Positions 1 through 5,792 of a stretch of DNA of 19,481 nt are shown piece after piece; position 1 is the stretch's first letter; the number at the start of each line of letters is the position of its first letter. The notes under the pieces are model-generated. The model worked only from the letters and a program-made list of their open reading frames with translations, was not told where the DNA came from and ran no database searches. A program made the translations under genes and the position numbers. The DNA is taken from NCBI GenBank assembly GCA_002437305.1, contig DJOW01000029.1, positions 1-19,481 on the forward strand. Reading direction: 5' to 3'. This DNA is from Bacteroidales bacterium UBA6428 (GTDB lineage Bacteria; Bacteroidota; Bacteroidia; Bacteroidales; UBA932).

Positions 1-39
1 GAGGATATTGACTGATAATCACTAAAATATTTCATTAAT

Positions 40-1656
40 ATGGCTGAATTCAAATATGCTCCGATGTTCCAGTTGGGACCGGACACAACCGAGTACTACA
101 AGCTGACAGGCGAAGGCGTGTCTCTTGGGGATTTCGAGGGACACCCTATCCTGAAGGTGGCTCCGGAGGCTTTGACAAAGCTTGCCAATGCCGCTTTCAG
201 GGATGTCAACTTCCTTTTGAGGCCGGCCCACAACCAGCAGGTGGGCAAGATCTTGAGCGATCCGGAGGCCTCCGACAACGACAAATATGTGGCCCTGCGC
301 TTCCTGCGCAACGCCGAGGTCGCGGCCAAAGGCCAGCTTCCTTTCTGCCAGGACACCGGCACGGCAATCATCCACGGAGAGAAAGGCCAGCAGGTCTGGA
401 CCGGATTCGATGACGCTGAGGCACTCTCTAAGGGAGTCTACAAGACCTACACCGAGGAGAATCTGCGTTACAGCCAGAACGCCCCTCTGGACATGTACAA
501 GGAAGTCAACACAAAGTGCAATCTTCCGGCCCAGATTGACATCGAGGCTGATGAGGGTATGGAATACAGGTTCCTCTGCGTCGTAAAGGGTGGCGGATCC
601 GCCAACAAGACCTATCTCTACCAGATGACAAAGGCCGTGCTCAATCCTGGCACTCTCGTGCCTTTCCTCGTGGAGAAGATGAAGACTCTCGGAACTGCTG
701 CCTGCCCTCCTTACCATATCGCTTTCGTTATTGGTGGCACATCGGCCGAGAAGAACCTTCTGACAGTCAAGCTGGCTTCAACACATTACTATGACGCTCT
801 CCCTACCACAGGTGACGAGACCGGACGCGCTTTCCGTGATGTTGAACTGGAGAAGCAGGTGCTTGAGGAAGCCTACAAGATCGGTCTTGGAGCACAGTTC
901 GGAGGCAAATATTTCGCCCATGACGTCCGGATCATCCGCCTTCCGCGCCACGGTGCTAGCTGCCCGATCGGCCTTGGAGTGAGCTGCTCGGCCGACCGCA
1001 ACATCAAGGCGAAGATCAACAAGGACGGAGTGTGGATCGAGAAACTGGACGATAATCCAACTCGTTGGATTCCGGAGTCTTTGCGTAACGCCGGAGAGGG
1101 TGAGGGCGTTGTCGTTGACCTCGACAAGCCGATGAGCGAGATCTGCAAACTCCTGAGCAAGTACCCTGTCTCAACCCGCCTGAGCCTCAACGGGACCATC
1201 ATCGTGGCCCGTGACATCGCGCATGCCCGTCTGAAGGAAAGACTTGACAGGGGCGAGGATCTTCCGCAGTACTTCAAGGATCATCCTGTCTTCTACGCTG
1301 GTCCTGCCAAGACCCCTAAGGGAATGGCCTGCGGCTCGATGGGTCCTACCACGGCAAACCGTATGGACCCTTACGTCGATCTCTTCCAGGATCACGGCGG
1401 CAGCATGATCATGATCGCCAAGGGCAACCGTACCCAGGCTGTCACCGACGCGTGCAAGAAGCACGGCGGCTTCTACCTCGGCTCAATCGGCGGTCCCGCC
1501 GCCATTCTCTCCTACGAGAGCATCAAGAGCATCGAATGCGTTGAGTATCCGGATCTTGGGATGGAGGCGATCTGGAAGATCCGCGTTGAGAACTTCCCTG
1601 CGTTCATCCTCGTTGATGACAAGGGTAATGACTTCTTCAAACAGTTTGGTCTGTAA
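40..1656 (+). CDS. fumA/fumB-type: Class I fumarate hydratase, fused alpha/beta, [4Fe-4S] type
   Basis: This enzyme interconverts fumarate and malate in the cytosol, in the TCA cycle or the reductive succinate branch used by anaerobic Bacteroidota. The 538-residue length is that of the fused two-domain class I enzyme. The N-terminal catalytic domain carries cysteines at 103 (PFCQDTGTA), 222 (AACPPYH) and 316 (GVSCSADR). Their spacing of 119 and 94 residues equals what I remember for the three cluster-binding cysteines of the Leishmania enzyme, so a [4Fe-4S] centre is expected. The C-terminal beta domain begins near residue 420 (FYAGPAKTP) and includes GSMGPTTANRMDPYVD. The start ATG at 40 gives a normal N-terminus; no clear ribosome binding site precedes it, as is common in the phylum. 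It is probably monocistronic, because a hairpin follows the stop. Related class I enzymes include tartrate dehydratases, but the fused length and motifs favour fumarase. Confidence 0.95.
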   Translation: MAEFKYAPMFQLGPDTTEYYKLTGEGVSLGDFEGHPILKVAPEALTKLANAAFRDVNFLLRPAHNQQVGKILSDPEASDNDKYVALRFLRNAEVAAKGQLPFCQDTGTAIIHGEKGQQVWTGFDDAEALSKGVYKTYTEENLRYSQNAPLDMYKEVNTKCNLPAQIDIEADEGMEYRFLCVVKGGGSANKTYLYQMTKAVLNPGTLVPFLVEKMKTLGTAACPPYHIAFVIGGTSAEKNLLTVKLASTHYYDALPTTGDETGRAFRDVELEKQVLEEAYKIGLGAQFGGKYFAHDVRIIRLPRHGASCPIGLGVSCSADRNIKAKINKDGVWIEKLDDNPTRWIPESLRNAGEGEGVVVDLDKPMSEICKLLSKYPVSTRLSLNGTIIVARDIAHARLKERLDRGEDLPQYFKDHPVFYAGPAKTPKGMACGSMGPTTANRMDPYVDLFQDHGGSMIMIAKGNRTQAVTDACKKHGGFYLGSIGGPAAILSYESIKSIECVEYPDLGMEAIWKIRVENFPAFILVDDKGNDFFKQFGL

Positions 1657-1672
1657 TACGTTGAATAGTTGA

Positions 1673-1711
1673 GTTGCCGCACTGTCGCCAAATGTCAGAG
1701 GCAACACTTTT
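1673..1711 (+). terminator. Hairpin after fumarase
   Basis: GTTGCC (1673-1678) pairs with GGCAAC (1700-1705), with CTG/CAG able to pair inside, followed by ACTTTTATATT. It sits 16 bases after the fumarase stop and 19 before the next ATG, so it is a plausible terminator or 3'-end stabiliser. The stem is short. Confidence 0.45.
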
Positions 1712-1729
1712 ATATTCAAAAGAATTAGG

Positions 1730-3424
1730 ATGAAGAATATTATCACCCTGATGATTGCGGTTGTGCTGCCTGTTCTTATGGCAGCGCAGTCGCAATCTTC
1801 TTTTAAGTTGGATTGGGCATCAACCGGCTCGCATTGTGTCATCGGTGGTGGCCCGTGCTTGGAGTTGCAGAAAAAGGCTTTCAACCATTCTGCTTGGCGT
1901 GGGGAGAAAGTGTTTGCTCAAGCAGTGATCTCGTCCGACTCAGAGCTGAAGGAAGTGACTTTGTCTGTTTCCGATCTGCGTAACGGGAAGTCTGTAATTT
2001 CCTCGGAGAACATCCGGCTCCAGTTCGTCAGTTTCGTTGTCTCAGATCTTCTGGACTCCACTAAATTTGGCCAGTGTGGCTCGCGAGAGGACAAATCCCA
2101 ATGGGGCGAGGTTCTTGTCGCTGATGTGCTTGACATCAAGGAATCTATGAATATTCCTGCAGGGCGCAGGCAACCGGTCTGGATGACAGTCAATGTGCCG
2201 TCCGATGCGAGTCCCGGAAAGTACAGAGGGCGGCTGACGGTGTCCTCAGGCAATGCCAAATCCCGGAGTCTTCCTGTGGAACTGGTCGTGTCCGGGCATA
2301 TTCTTCCCCCGGCCCGCGATTGGGCATTCCATCTGGACCTGTGGCAGAATCCATATTCAGTGGCCCGCTATGCGGGTGTTCCGCTTTGGAGTGACGCTCA
2401 TTTCGAGGCAATGCGCCCGGTGATGAAGATGCTGGCTGACGCGGGTCAGAAGTCCGTCACGGCCACCATCATGAACCGTCCGTGGAACGGTCAGACCGAA
2501 GATGCGTTCGGCTCGATGGTCACTAAGATCCGTCGCATAGATGGCACTTGGCTTTACGACTACACTATCTTCGACCGCTGGGTGGAGTTTATGTCCTCAC
2601 TTGGCATAGATAAGCAGATCAACTGTTATTCAATGATTCCGTGGGCTTTGGAGTTTGATTTCTACGATCAGGCAACATCTTCGAGCACAACAATCCAGGC
2701 CACTCCCGGTAGTCCTGAGTACAATGAATATTGGGGTTCATTCATTGCTGACTTCGCCCGTCATCTGAAGTCCAAAGGTTGGTTCGAGAAGACAATGATC
2801 GCAATGGACGAGCGTCCGTTGGAGTCGATGCAGGCGGTCTTGTCACTTATCCGAAGGGTCGAGCCGGATTTCAAGATCTCCCTTGCCGGAAGTTATCACG
2901 CGCCTGTGATTTACGACATCGCGGATTTCAGTGAGACATTCTCCGGCAAGAAAGAATTTCCGGAATCCGTCAAGTCTAAAAGAAAGGAACTTGGTTTGAC
3001 GACGACGTTCTACACCTGCTGCGCTGAGGCTCATCCGAATCTATTCGTGATCTCCGACCCTGACGAAGCCACATGGCTTGGATGGTTTGCCCAGGTCGAG
3101 AACTATGACGGCTACCTCCGTTGGGCCTACAACAGCTGGACTGCTGATCCGCTGACTGATACCCGTTTCCGCACCTGGCCTGCCGGTGACTGTTTCGCGG
3201 TCTATCCGGGCGGTCGCAGCAGCGTGCATTTCGCCAAGCTCACCGAGGGGATCCAGGATTTCGAGAAGGTCCGCATCCTTCGTGCCCAATGGCAGAAGGA
3301 TGGTGATGAGACCAAACTCAGCCAACTAGCCGAAATCCTTAAGCCTTTCACGTCCGAGAAGATTCTCGAAGAAGGACCGACCAAAGTCCTCACCACCGCT
3401 AAGTCGTTCCTTGACAGGCAATAG
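1730..3424 (+). CDS. Secreted GH123-like (DUF4091) glycoside hydrolase domain protein
   Basis: The 564-residue protein starts with a signal peptide (hydrophobic residues 4-18, then MAAQSQS). There is no lipobox cysteine, so it is probably periplasmic or secreted. Residues about 45-190 look like the beta-rich N-terminal domain of GH123/DUF6067-type proteins. From about 195 a barrel-like domain follows, starting PPARDWAFHLDLWQNP and ending near 500 with WNS/WTADP and GGRSS motifs. The adjacent acidic pair D360-E361 in MIAMDERP fits the Asp-Glu pair used by GH123 beta-N-acetylgalactosaminidases in substrate-assisted catalysis. Substrate is not shown by sequence; a host or plant glycan is an inference from the family. 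No SusC/SusD genes are beside it, so it is not in an obvious polysaccharide utilisation locus. Its last 40 codons recur, diverged, at 4160-4285, so a second copy once stood downstream. Confidence 0.85.
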   Translation: MKNIITLMIAVVLPVLMAAQSQSSFKLDWASTGSHCVIGGGPCLELQKKAFNHSAWRGEKVFAQAVISSDSELKEVTLSVSDLRNGKSVISSENIRLQFVSFVVSDLLDSTKFGQCGSREDKSQWGEVLVADVLDIKESMNIPAGRRQPVWMTVNVPSDASPGKYRGRLTVSSGNAKSRSLPVELVVSGHILPPARDWAFHLDLWQNPYSVARYAGVPLWSDAHFEAMRPVMKMLADAGQKSVTATIMNRPWNGQTEDAFGSMVTKIRRIDGTWLYDYTIFDRWVEFMSSLGIDKQINCYSMIPWALEFDFYDQATSSSTTIQATPGSPEYNEYWGSFIADFARHLKSKGWFEKTMIAMDERPLESMQAVLSLIRRVEPDFKISLAGSYHAPVIYDIADFSETFSGKKEFPESVKSKRKELGLTTTFYTCCAEAHPNLFVISDPDEATWLGWFAQVENYDGYLRWAYNSWTADPLTDTRFRTWPAGDCFAVYPGGRSSVHFAKLTEGIQDFEKVRILRAQWQKDGDETKLSQLAEILKPFTSEKILEEGPTKVLTTAKSFLDRQ

Positions 3425-3446
3425 TGTGGAATATTATACAATTATC

Positions 3447-3471
3447 TCCGGAGAGAGTCATTTTCTCCGGA
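3447..3471 (+). terminator. Hairpin after the GH123-like gene
   Basis: TCCGGAGA (3447-3454) pairs with TCTCCGGA (3464-3471) across a 9-base loop, 22 bases after the stop. No U-tract follows, only CATTTCCCC, so termination strength is uncertain. Confidence 0.45.
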
Positions 3472-3508
3472 CATTTCCCCTTGCTATACGATGACCTTTC
3501 GTTTATGT

Positions 3509-3796
3509 TATGTGAATAAAAACCGAGGGGTGAAGCGGAGAGCCTTACGGCCCAGAGCGAGAAATGACTACAGAAATCACCCTAAAGACGTCTGTAGTGG
3601 CTTCGCACTCTCTCAACCTTGCCGAAACGCACTCGCCTGTAGGCTCGTACCCTGACAAGTCTGATAATCCCCACCTCAATGGCGACTATCACAAGATGTT
3701 GGCTTGTTCTCATTTGTTAAACATTATAAATTGGTGAAAGGTGAGAGAACAACGGTCCTTGTTTGTAGTACCCCCTCGGTATGTGACAATAAAAAC
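3509..3796 (+). ncRNA. Orphan structured RNA-like element, possibly HEARO/omega-RNA type
   Basis: No convincing protein is encoded here, but many helices can form. The ends CCGAGGGG (3523-3530) and CCCCTCGG (3772-3779) pair to close the molecule. Inside are GAAGC/GCTTC (3532-3536, 3600-3604), GCC-uuac-GGC (3542-3551), ACTACAGA/TCTGTAGT (3567-3574, 3591-3598), GCC-tgta-GGC (3635-3644) and GTTCTC/GAGAAC (3706-3711, 3745-3750). The 16-base loop of the third helix contains TCACCC (3577-3582), able to pair with GGGTGA (3528-3533) as a pseudoknot competing with the closing helix. TATGTGAATAAAAAC (3509-3523) and TATGTGACAATAAAAAC (3780-3796) flank it as imperfect direct repeats. Size, compact fold and a pseudoknot suggest a HEARO/omega-RNA-type element. 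That match is from memory and unverified, and no IscB/HNH gene is near. The closing helix differs from the one omega-RNA I recall. Retron msr-msd RNA is an alternative, but no reverse transcriptase is present. A structured RNA is likelier than the family name. Confidence 0.45.
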
Positions 3797-3797
3797 A

Positions 3798-3836
3798 AAA
3801 AGCAAGCATCCCTTTAGGGAAAAGATGCTTGCTTTT
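3798..3836. terminator. Strong bidirectional intrinsic terminator
   Basis: AAAAGCAAGCATC (3798-3810) and GATGCTTGCTTTT (3824-3836) form a perfect 13-bp stem. On the plus strand it is followed by ACTTTCCTTTTT. On the minus strand it is followed by TTTTTGTTTTTATT, a fuller U-tract. It probably ends the structured RNA on the plus strand and blocks leftward transcription as well. Confidence 0.75.
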
Positions 3837-3868
3837 ACTTTCCTTTTTCCAATTAATGTTTAACAATG

Positions 3869-3899
3869 CAAATCTAAGGATCTTTTTTCGTTATGCCAA
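3869..3899 (-). promoter_or_regulatory. Candidate leftward promoter
   Basis: Read on the minus strand, TTG (3899-3897) and TAGATTTG (3876-3869) are 20 bases apart, matching the Bacteroidota -33/-7 pattern. A transcript from about 3862 would reach the terminator at 3836-3798 within about 65 bases. AT-rich DNA gives such matches by chance. Confidence 0.3.
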
Positions 3900-3975
3900 G
3901 AGAACTTTGAAAAAATAATGATGGGCACATGCTTTGTAAAGAGCGGTTGGTTGGTGGGAAGAACGTTTTCGCACC

Positions 3976-4033
3976 AAAATGCTCCCGTCATAGTGAAATT
4001 TCACTGCGACGGGAGCGATATTGCCTAAAAATG
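3976..4033 (+). repeat. 58-bp hairpin unit, copy 1
   Basis: The unit begins AAAATGCT and ends AAAAATG. Its core, 3981-4016, is a near-perfect 36-base inverted repeat: GCTCCCGTC pairs with GACGGGAGC and AGTGAAA with TTTCACT, leaving almost no loop. A second unit of exactly the same length and layout lies at 4079-4136 with changed but still pairing stem bases. Confidence 0.6.
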
Positions 4034-4078
4034 ATCTTGTCGTGGCTTACTGATTCTCTTGAGCGACGGTTATGGGGT

Positions 4079-4136
4079 AAAATGCTACCCGAGGGTGTCC
4101 GTTGGCACTCTTGGGTAGCAGTATTATGCAAAAATG
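4079..4136 (+). repeat. 58-bp hairpin unit, copy 2
   Basis: It has the same 8-base left end and 7-base right end as copy 1, and the 36-base hairpin (4084-4119) sits at the same offset. The stem is GCTACCC/GGGTAGC continued by GAGGGTG/CACTCTT with two G-U pairs, around an 8-base loop. Stem bases differ from copy 1 in a compensated way (CTCCC/GGGAG against CTACC/GGTAG), and TATT follows both hairpins at the same offset. Confidence 0.6.
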
Positions 4137-4155
4137 CCACTGAGATAGGCCATCG

Positions 4156-4285
4156 AAAGGAGGGTGATGAGGCCAAGCTGGCCGCCCTCTCCGCGACGCT
4201 AAAGAACTTCACTGCCGAGAAGATTCTTGTAGAAGGTCCTGCCAAAGCCCTTGCCGCCGCGAAGTCGTTCCTTGACAATCAGTAA
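4156..4285 (+). pseudogene. C-terminal remnant of a second GH123-like gene
   Basis: The last 40 or so codons of an open frame here read EGDEAKLAALSATLKNF, then TAEKILVEGPAKALAAA and KSFLDNQ. This closely matches the C-terminus of the intact GH123-like protein ending at 3424 (DGDETKLSQLAEILKPF and KSFLDRQ), and the DNA is also similar. The rest of that gene is missing. The open frame extends upstream to an ATG at 3929, but the residues before about 4156 match nothing in the neighbour and run straight through both hairpin units, so I treat them as chance reading. The likely history is a tandem duplication followed by deletion, or an insertion that replaced the 5' part. Confidence 0.75.
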
Positions 4286-4428
4286 TAGAGCAGCTGTCTT
4301 CATCCGGTTTTATATCTTGACATTCAAACAAATCGCGTGAAATCAGGGGTTTTCATCCTGAACTGGCTGTCAGATTTCCACCATGTCCGCTGATTGCCAA
4401 TGTTTTCATGAATGAACCTTAAATGAAC

Positions 4429-4459
4429 TTGATTGTAACGATTTTAATGTCTATTTTTG
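4429..4459 (+). promoter_or_regulatory. Candidate promoter upstream of a hairpin
   Basis: TTG (4429-4431) and TATTTTTG (4452-4459) are separated by 20 bases, fitting the Bacteroidota -33/-7 consensus. Transcription would start near 4466 and meet the hairpin at 4493-4523 almost at once. It may serve a short RNA or be an attenuated promoter of the PspC operon. Confidence 0.45.
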
Positions 4460-4492
4460 CATAAACAACAAGAGCAATTCTAACTACTTAAG

Positions 4493-4530
4493 GCGCCGGG
4501 ATGACTAAAAGACATTCCGGCGCATATTTT
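4493..4530 (+). terminator. GC-rich hairpin, terminator or attenuator
   Basis: GCGCCGGGATG (4493-4503) pairs with CATTCCGGCGC (4513-4523) over 11 bp with one G-U, around a 9-base loop, followed by ATATTTTC. It stands about 30 bases past the predicted start of the promoter at 4429-4459 and about 240 bases before the first PspC gene. Confidence 0.55.
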
Positions 4531-4633
4531 CAGGCACTTCCTTGGATTGTTCATAAGAAGCTTGGTCGGCGATGTTTCTGATACCTAAAGAGATGCAATC
4601 CTTTTTATCATTCTGATGAAATTTTTTAGTACA

Positions 4634-4670
4634 TTGTCATGCAAGGTATTCAAAATTTTTTATATCTTTG
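4634..4670 (+). promoter_or_regulatory. Candidate promoter of the PspC-PadR operon
   Basis: TATCTTTG (4663-4670) is an exact TAnnTTTG -7 element. The only TTG upstream (4634-4636) is 26 bases away, longer than usual. The start would fall near 4677, giving a leader of about 85 bases before the ATG at 4761. PadR, encoded in this operon, may bind nearby, but I see no clear operator. Confidence 0.4.
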
Positions 4671-4760
4671 CATTGTAAAATTAATTGCAAAGCAAGGCTT
4701 TCTGAGGTAAATCTTGGCTTTTGATAATATTAAAATATTTATAAATAACATATTACAAAA

Positions 4761-5432
4761 ATGAAAAAAGTCGTAAACGTCAGTGTCGGTGGCAGAAGTT
4801 TTTCTTTGGACGAGGATGCTTATGCGAGACTTACCACTTATTTTGATCACTTCAAGGCCCGTCTGGATCGCGACACTCAGTCCGCAAAGGAGGAAGTGAT
4901 GGCGGATCTGGAGAACCGGATCGCGGAACTCTTTGATCAGGGGACAGGTGGAGCATCCTATCGGGTCGTGAATCTGGCACTTGTCGCTAAGGTCGTGGAG
5001 CAGCTTGGCATGCCGGACGGTTCGAAGGAACCTTATCCGGCATATTCGGAAAATAATGCGTCGGAGCAGGAGACCAACTTCGGGATGGACAATGAGTATC
5101 CTGGCTCGAATCCCGGAAGTGGCCCTGACTTTTCCTATAATGGCGCGCAGGGGACAATTCGTCGCAGACTTTTCCGCGACATGGACAACAAGACGATAGG
5201 AGGTGTCTGCTCCGGGTTGGCGGCGTTTCTAAACATTGACATCACATTAGTAAGAATCCTTGCTCTCTTGGCCTTGCTGCTTTGGGGAACCGGACTGCTT
5301 GTCTATCTCGTGTTGTGGATAGTCGTGCCTCCGGCGAGGACTCCGGCGGAAAAGTGCGAGATGAGAGGTTTTGAGCCGACAGCGGAAAACATGGCGAGAT
5401 TCAGCCAAGGGAGGGGAGGTTATGGAAAATAG
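4761..5432 (+). CDS. PspC domain membrane protein (operon copy 1)
   Basis: This 223-residue protein has two parts. Residues 1-90 form a soluble module (VNVSVGGRSFSLDEDAY, then VMADLENRIAELF and LALVAKVVEQLG) that recurs at the start of the second PspC protein of this operon. Residues about 130-195 form a PspC domain: RRRLFRDMDNKTIGGVCSG, then LNIDITLVRI and a hydrophobic stretch ending WIVVPP. PspC domains are linked to envelope stress sensing in phage-shock systems; the function of this Bacteroidota architecture is not established. A linker rich in N, S, G and P joins the parts. The end of the gene overlaps the PadR start by 11 bases, so the two are translationally coupled. Topology is probably a cytosolic N-terminal module with two closely spaced membrane passes. 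Confidence 0.85.
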   Translation: MKKVVNVSVGGRSFSLDEDAYARLTTYFDHFKARLDRDTQSAKEEVMADLENRIAELFDQGTGGASYRVVNLALVAKVVEQLGMPDGSKEPYPAYSENNASEQETNFGMDNEYPGSNPGSGPDFSYNGAQGTIRRRLFRDMDNKTIGGVCSGLAAFLNIDITLVRILALLALLLWGTGLLVYLVLWIVVPPARTPAEKCEMRGFEPTAENMARFSQGRGGYGK

Positions 5433-5751
5433 CGCCGACAATGTACGTTCCCAGATGCGCAAGGGTGTGCTTGAATATTGCATCCTGAGCATCCTGGCAC
5501 GCAAGGAGGCCTACGCTTCCTCGATTCTGGAGGACCTGAAATCAGCGAATATGATAGTGGTCGAGGGCACGCTCTACCCGCTTCTGATCCGCCAGAAGAA
5601 CCAAGGACTTCTGTCGTACCGTTGGGAGGAATCAACCCAGGGGCCTCCGCGGAAATATTACTGCATCACCGAGAAGGGCCGTCAGCAGCTTCGCGAGATG
5701 GACCAGGCGTGGAAGGAGATAGTTGAGACCATCAGAACCATAAAACAATGA
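5422..5751 (+). CDS. PadR-family transcriptional regulator
   Basis: This is a 109-residue winged-helix repressor of the compact PadR (subfamily 2) size. Recognisable parts are MRKGVLEYCILSILARKEAY (helix 1 and start of the DNA-binding unit), VVEGTLYPLLIRQKNQGLL (recognition helix) and GPPRKYYCITEKGRQQL (wing). I place the start at 5422, where ATG follows GGGAGGGGAGG, one of the few strong Shine-Dalgarno sequences here. A longer frame from 5371 would overlap the PspC gene far more and adds no family residues. The overlap with the PspC gene and the near-contact with the next one indicate one operon, probably autorepressed by this protein, as PadR regulators often are. Confidence 0.9.
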   Translation: MENSADNVRSQMRKGVLEYCILSILARKEAYASSILEDLKSANMIVVEGTLYPLLIRQKNQGLLSYRWEESTQGPPRKYYCITEKGRQQLREMDQAWKEIVETIRTIKQ

Positions 5752-5792
5752 ATATGAAGCATCTGCTTCTTAATATATTGAAAAGACAATGA
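5748..5792 (+). CDS. 14-codon ORF bridging padR and the second PspC gene
   Basis: An ATG at 5748 overlaps the PadR stop (ATGA) and encodes MNMKHLLLNILKRQ. Its own TGA (5790-5792) overlaps the next ATG at 5789 (ATGA). The reading frame thus links the two genes with 4-base overlaps at both ends, as expected for a coupling or leader peptide. It is too short to judge by codon use and could be chance. Confidence 0.3.
   Translation: MNMKHLLLNILKRQ

Noticed and set aside
3509..3796. Retron msr-msd RNA
   Set aside because: Inverted ends fit, but no reverse transcriptase or effector gene is anywhere near.
3509..3796. tmRNA, RNase P RNA, SRP RNA or group II intron
   Set aside because: The conserved sequence blocks I would expect for each (for example tRNA-like ends, GAGGAAAGUCCG, GGAAGGAAGCAGCC, domain V) are absent.
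3929..4285. 118-codon open frame taken as an intact gene
   Set aside because: Only its last 40 codons match a real protein; the first part runs through two inverted-repeat units and shows no family features, so it is scored as a remnant.
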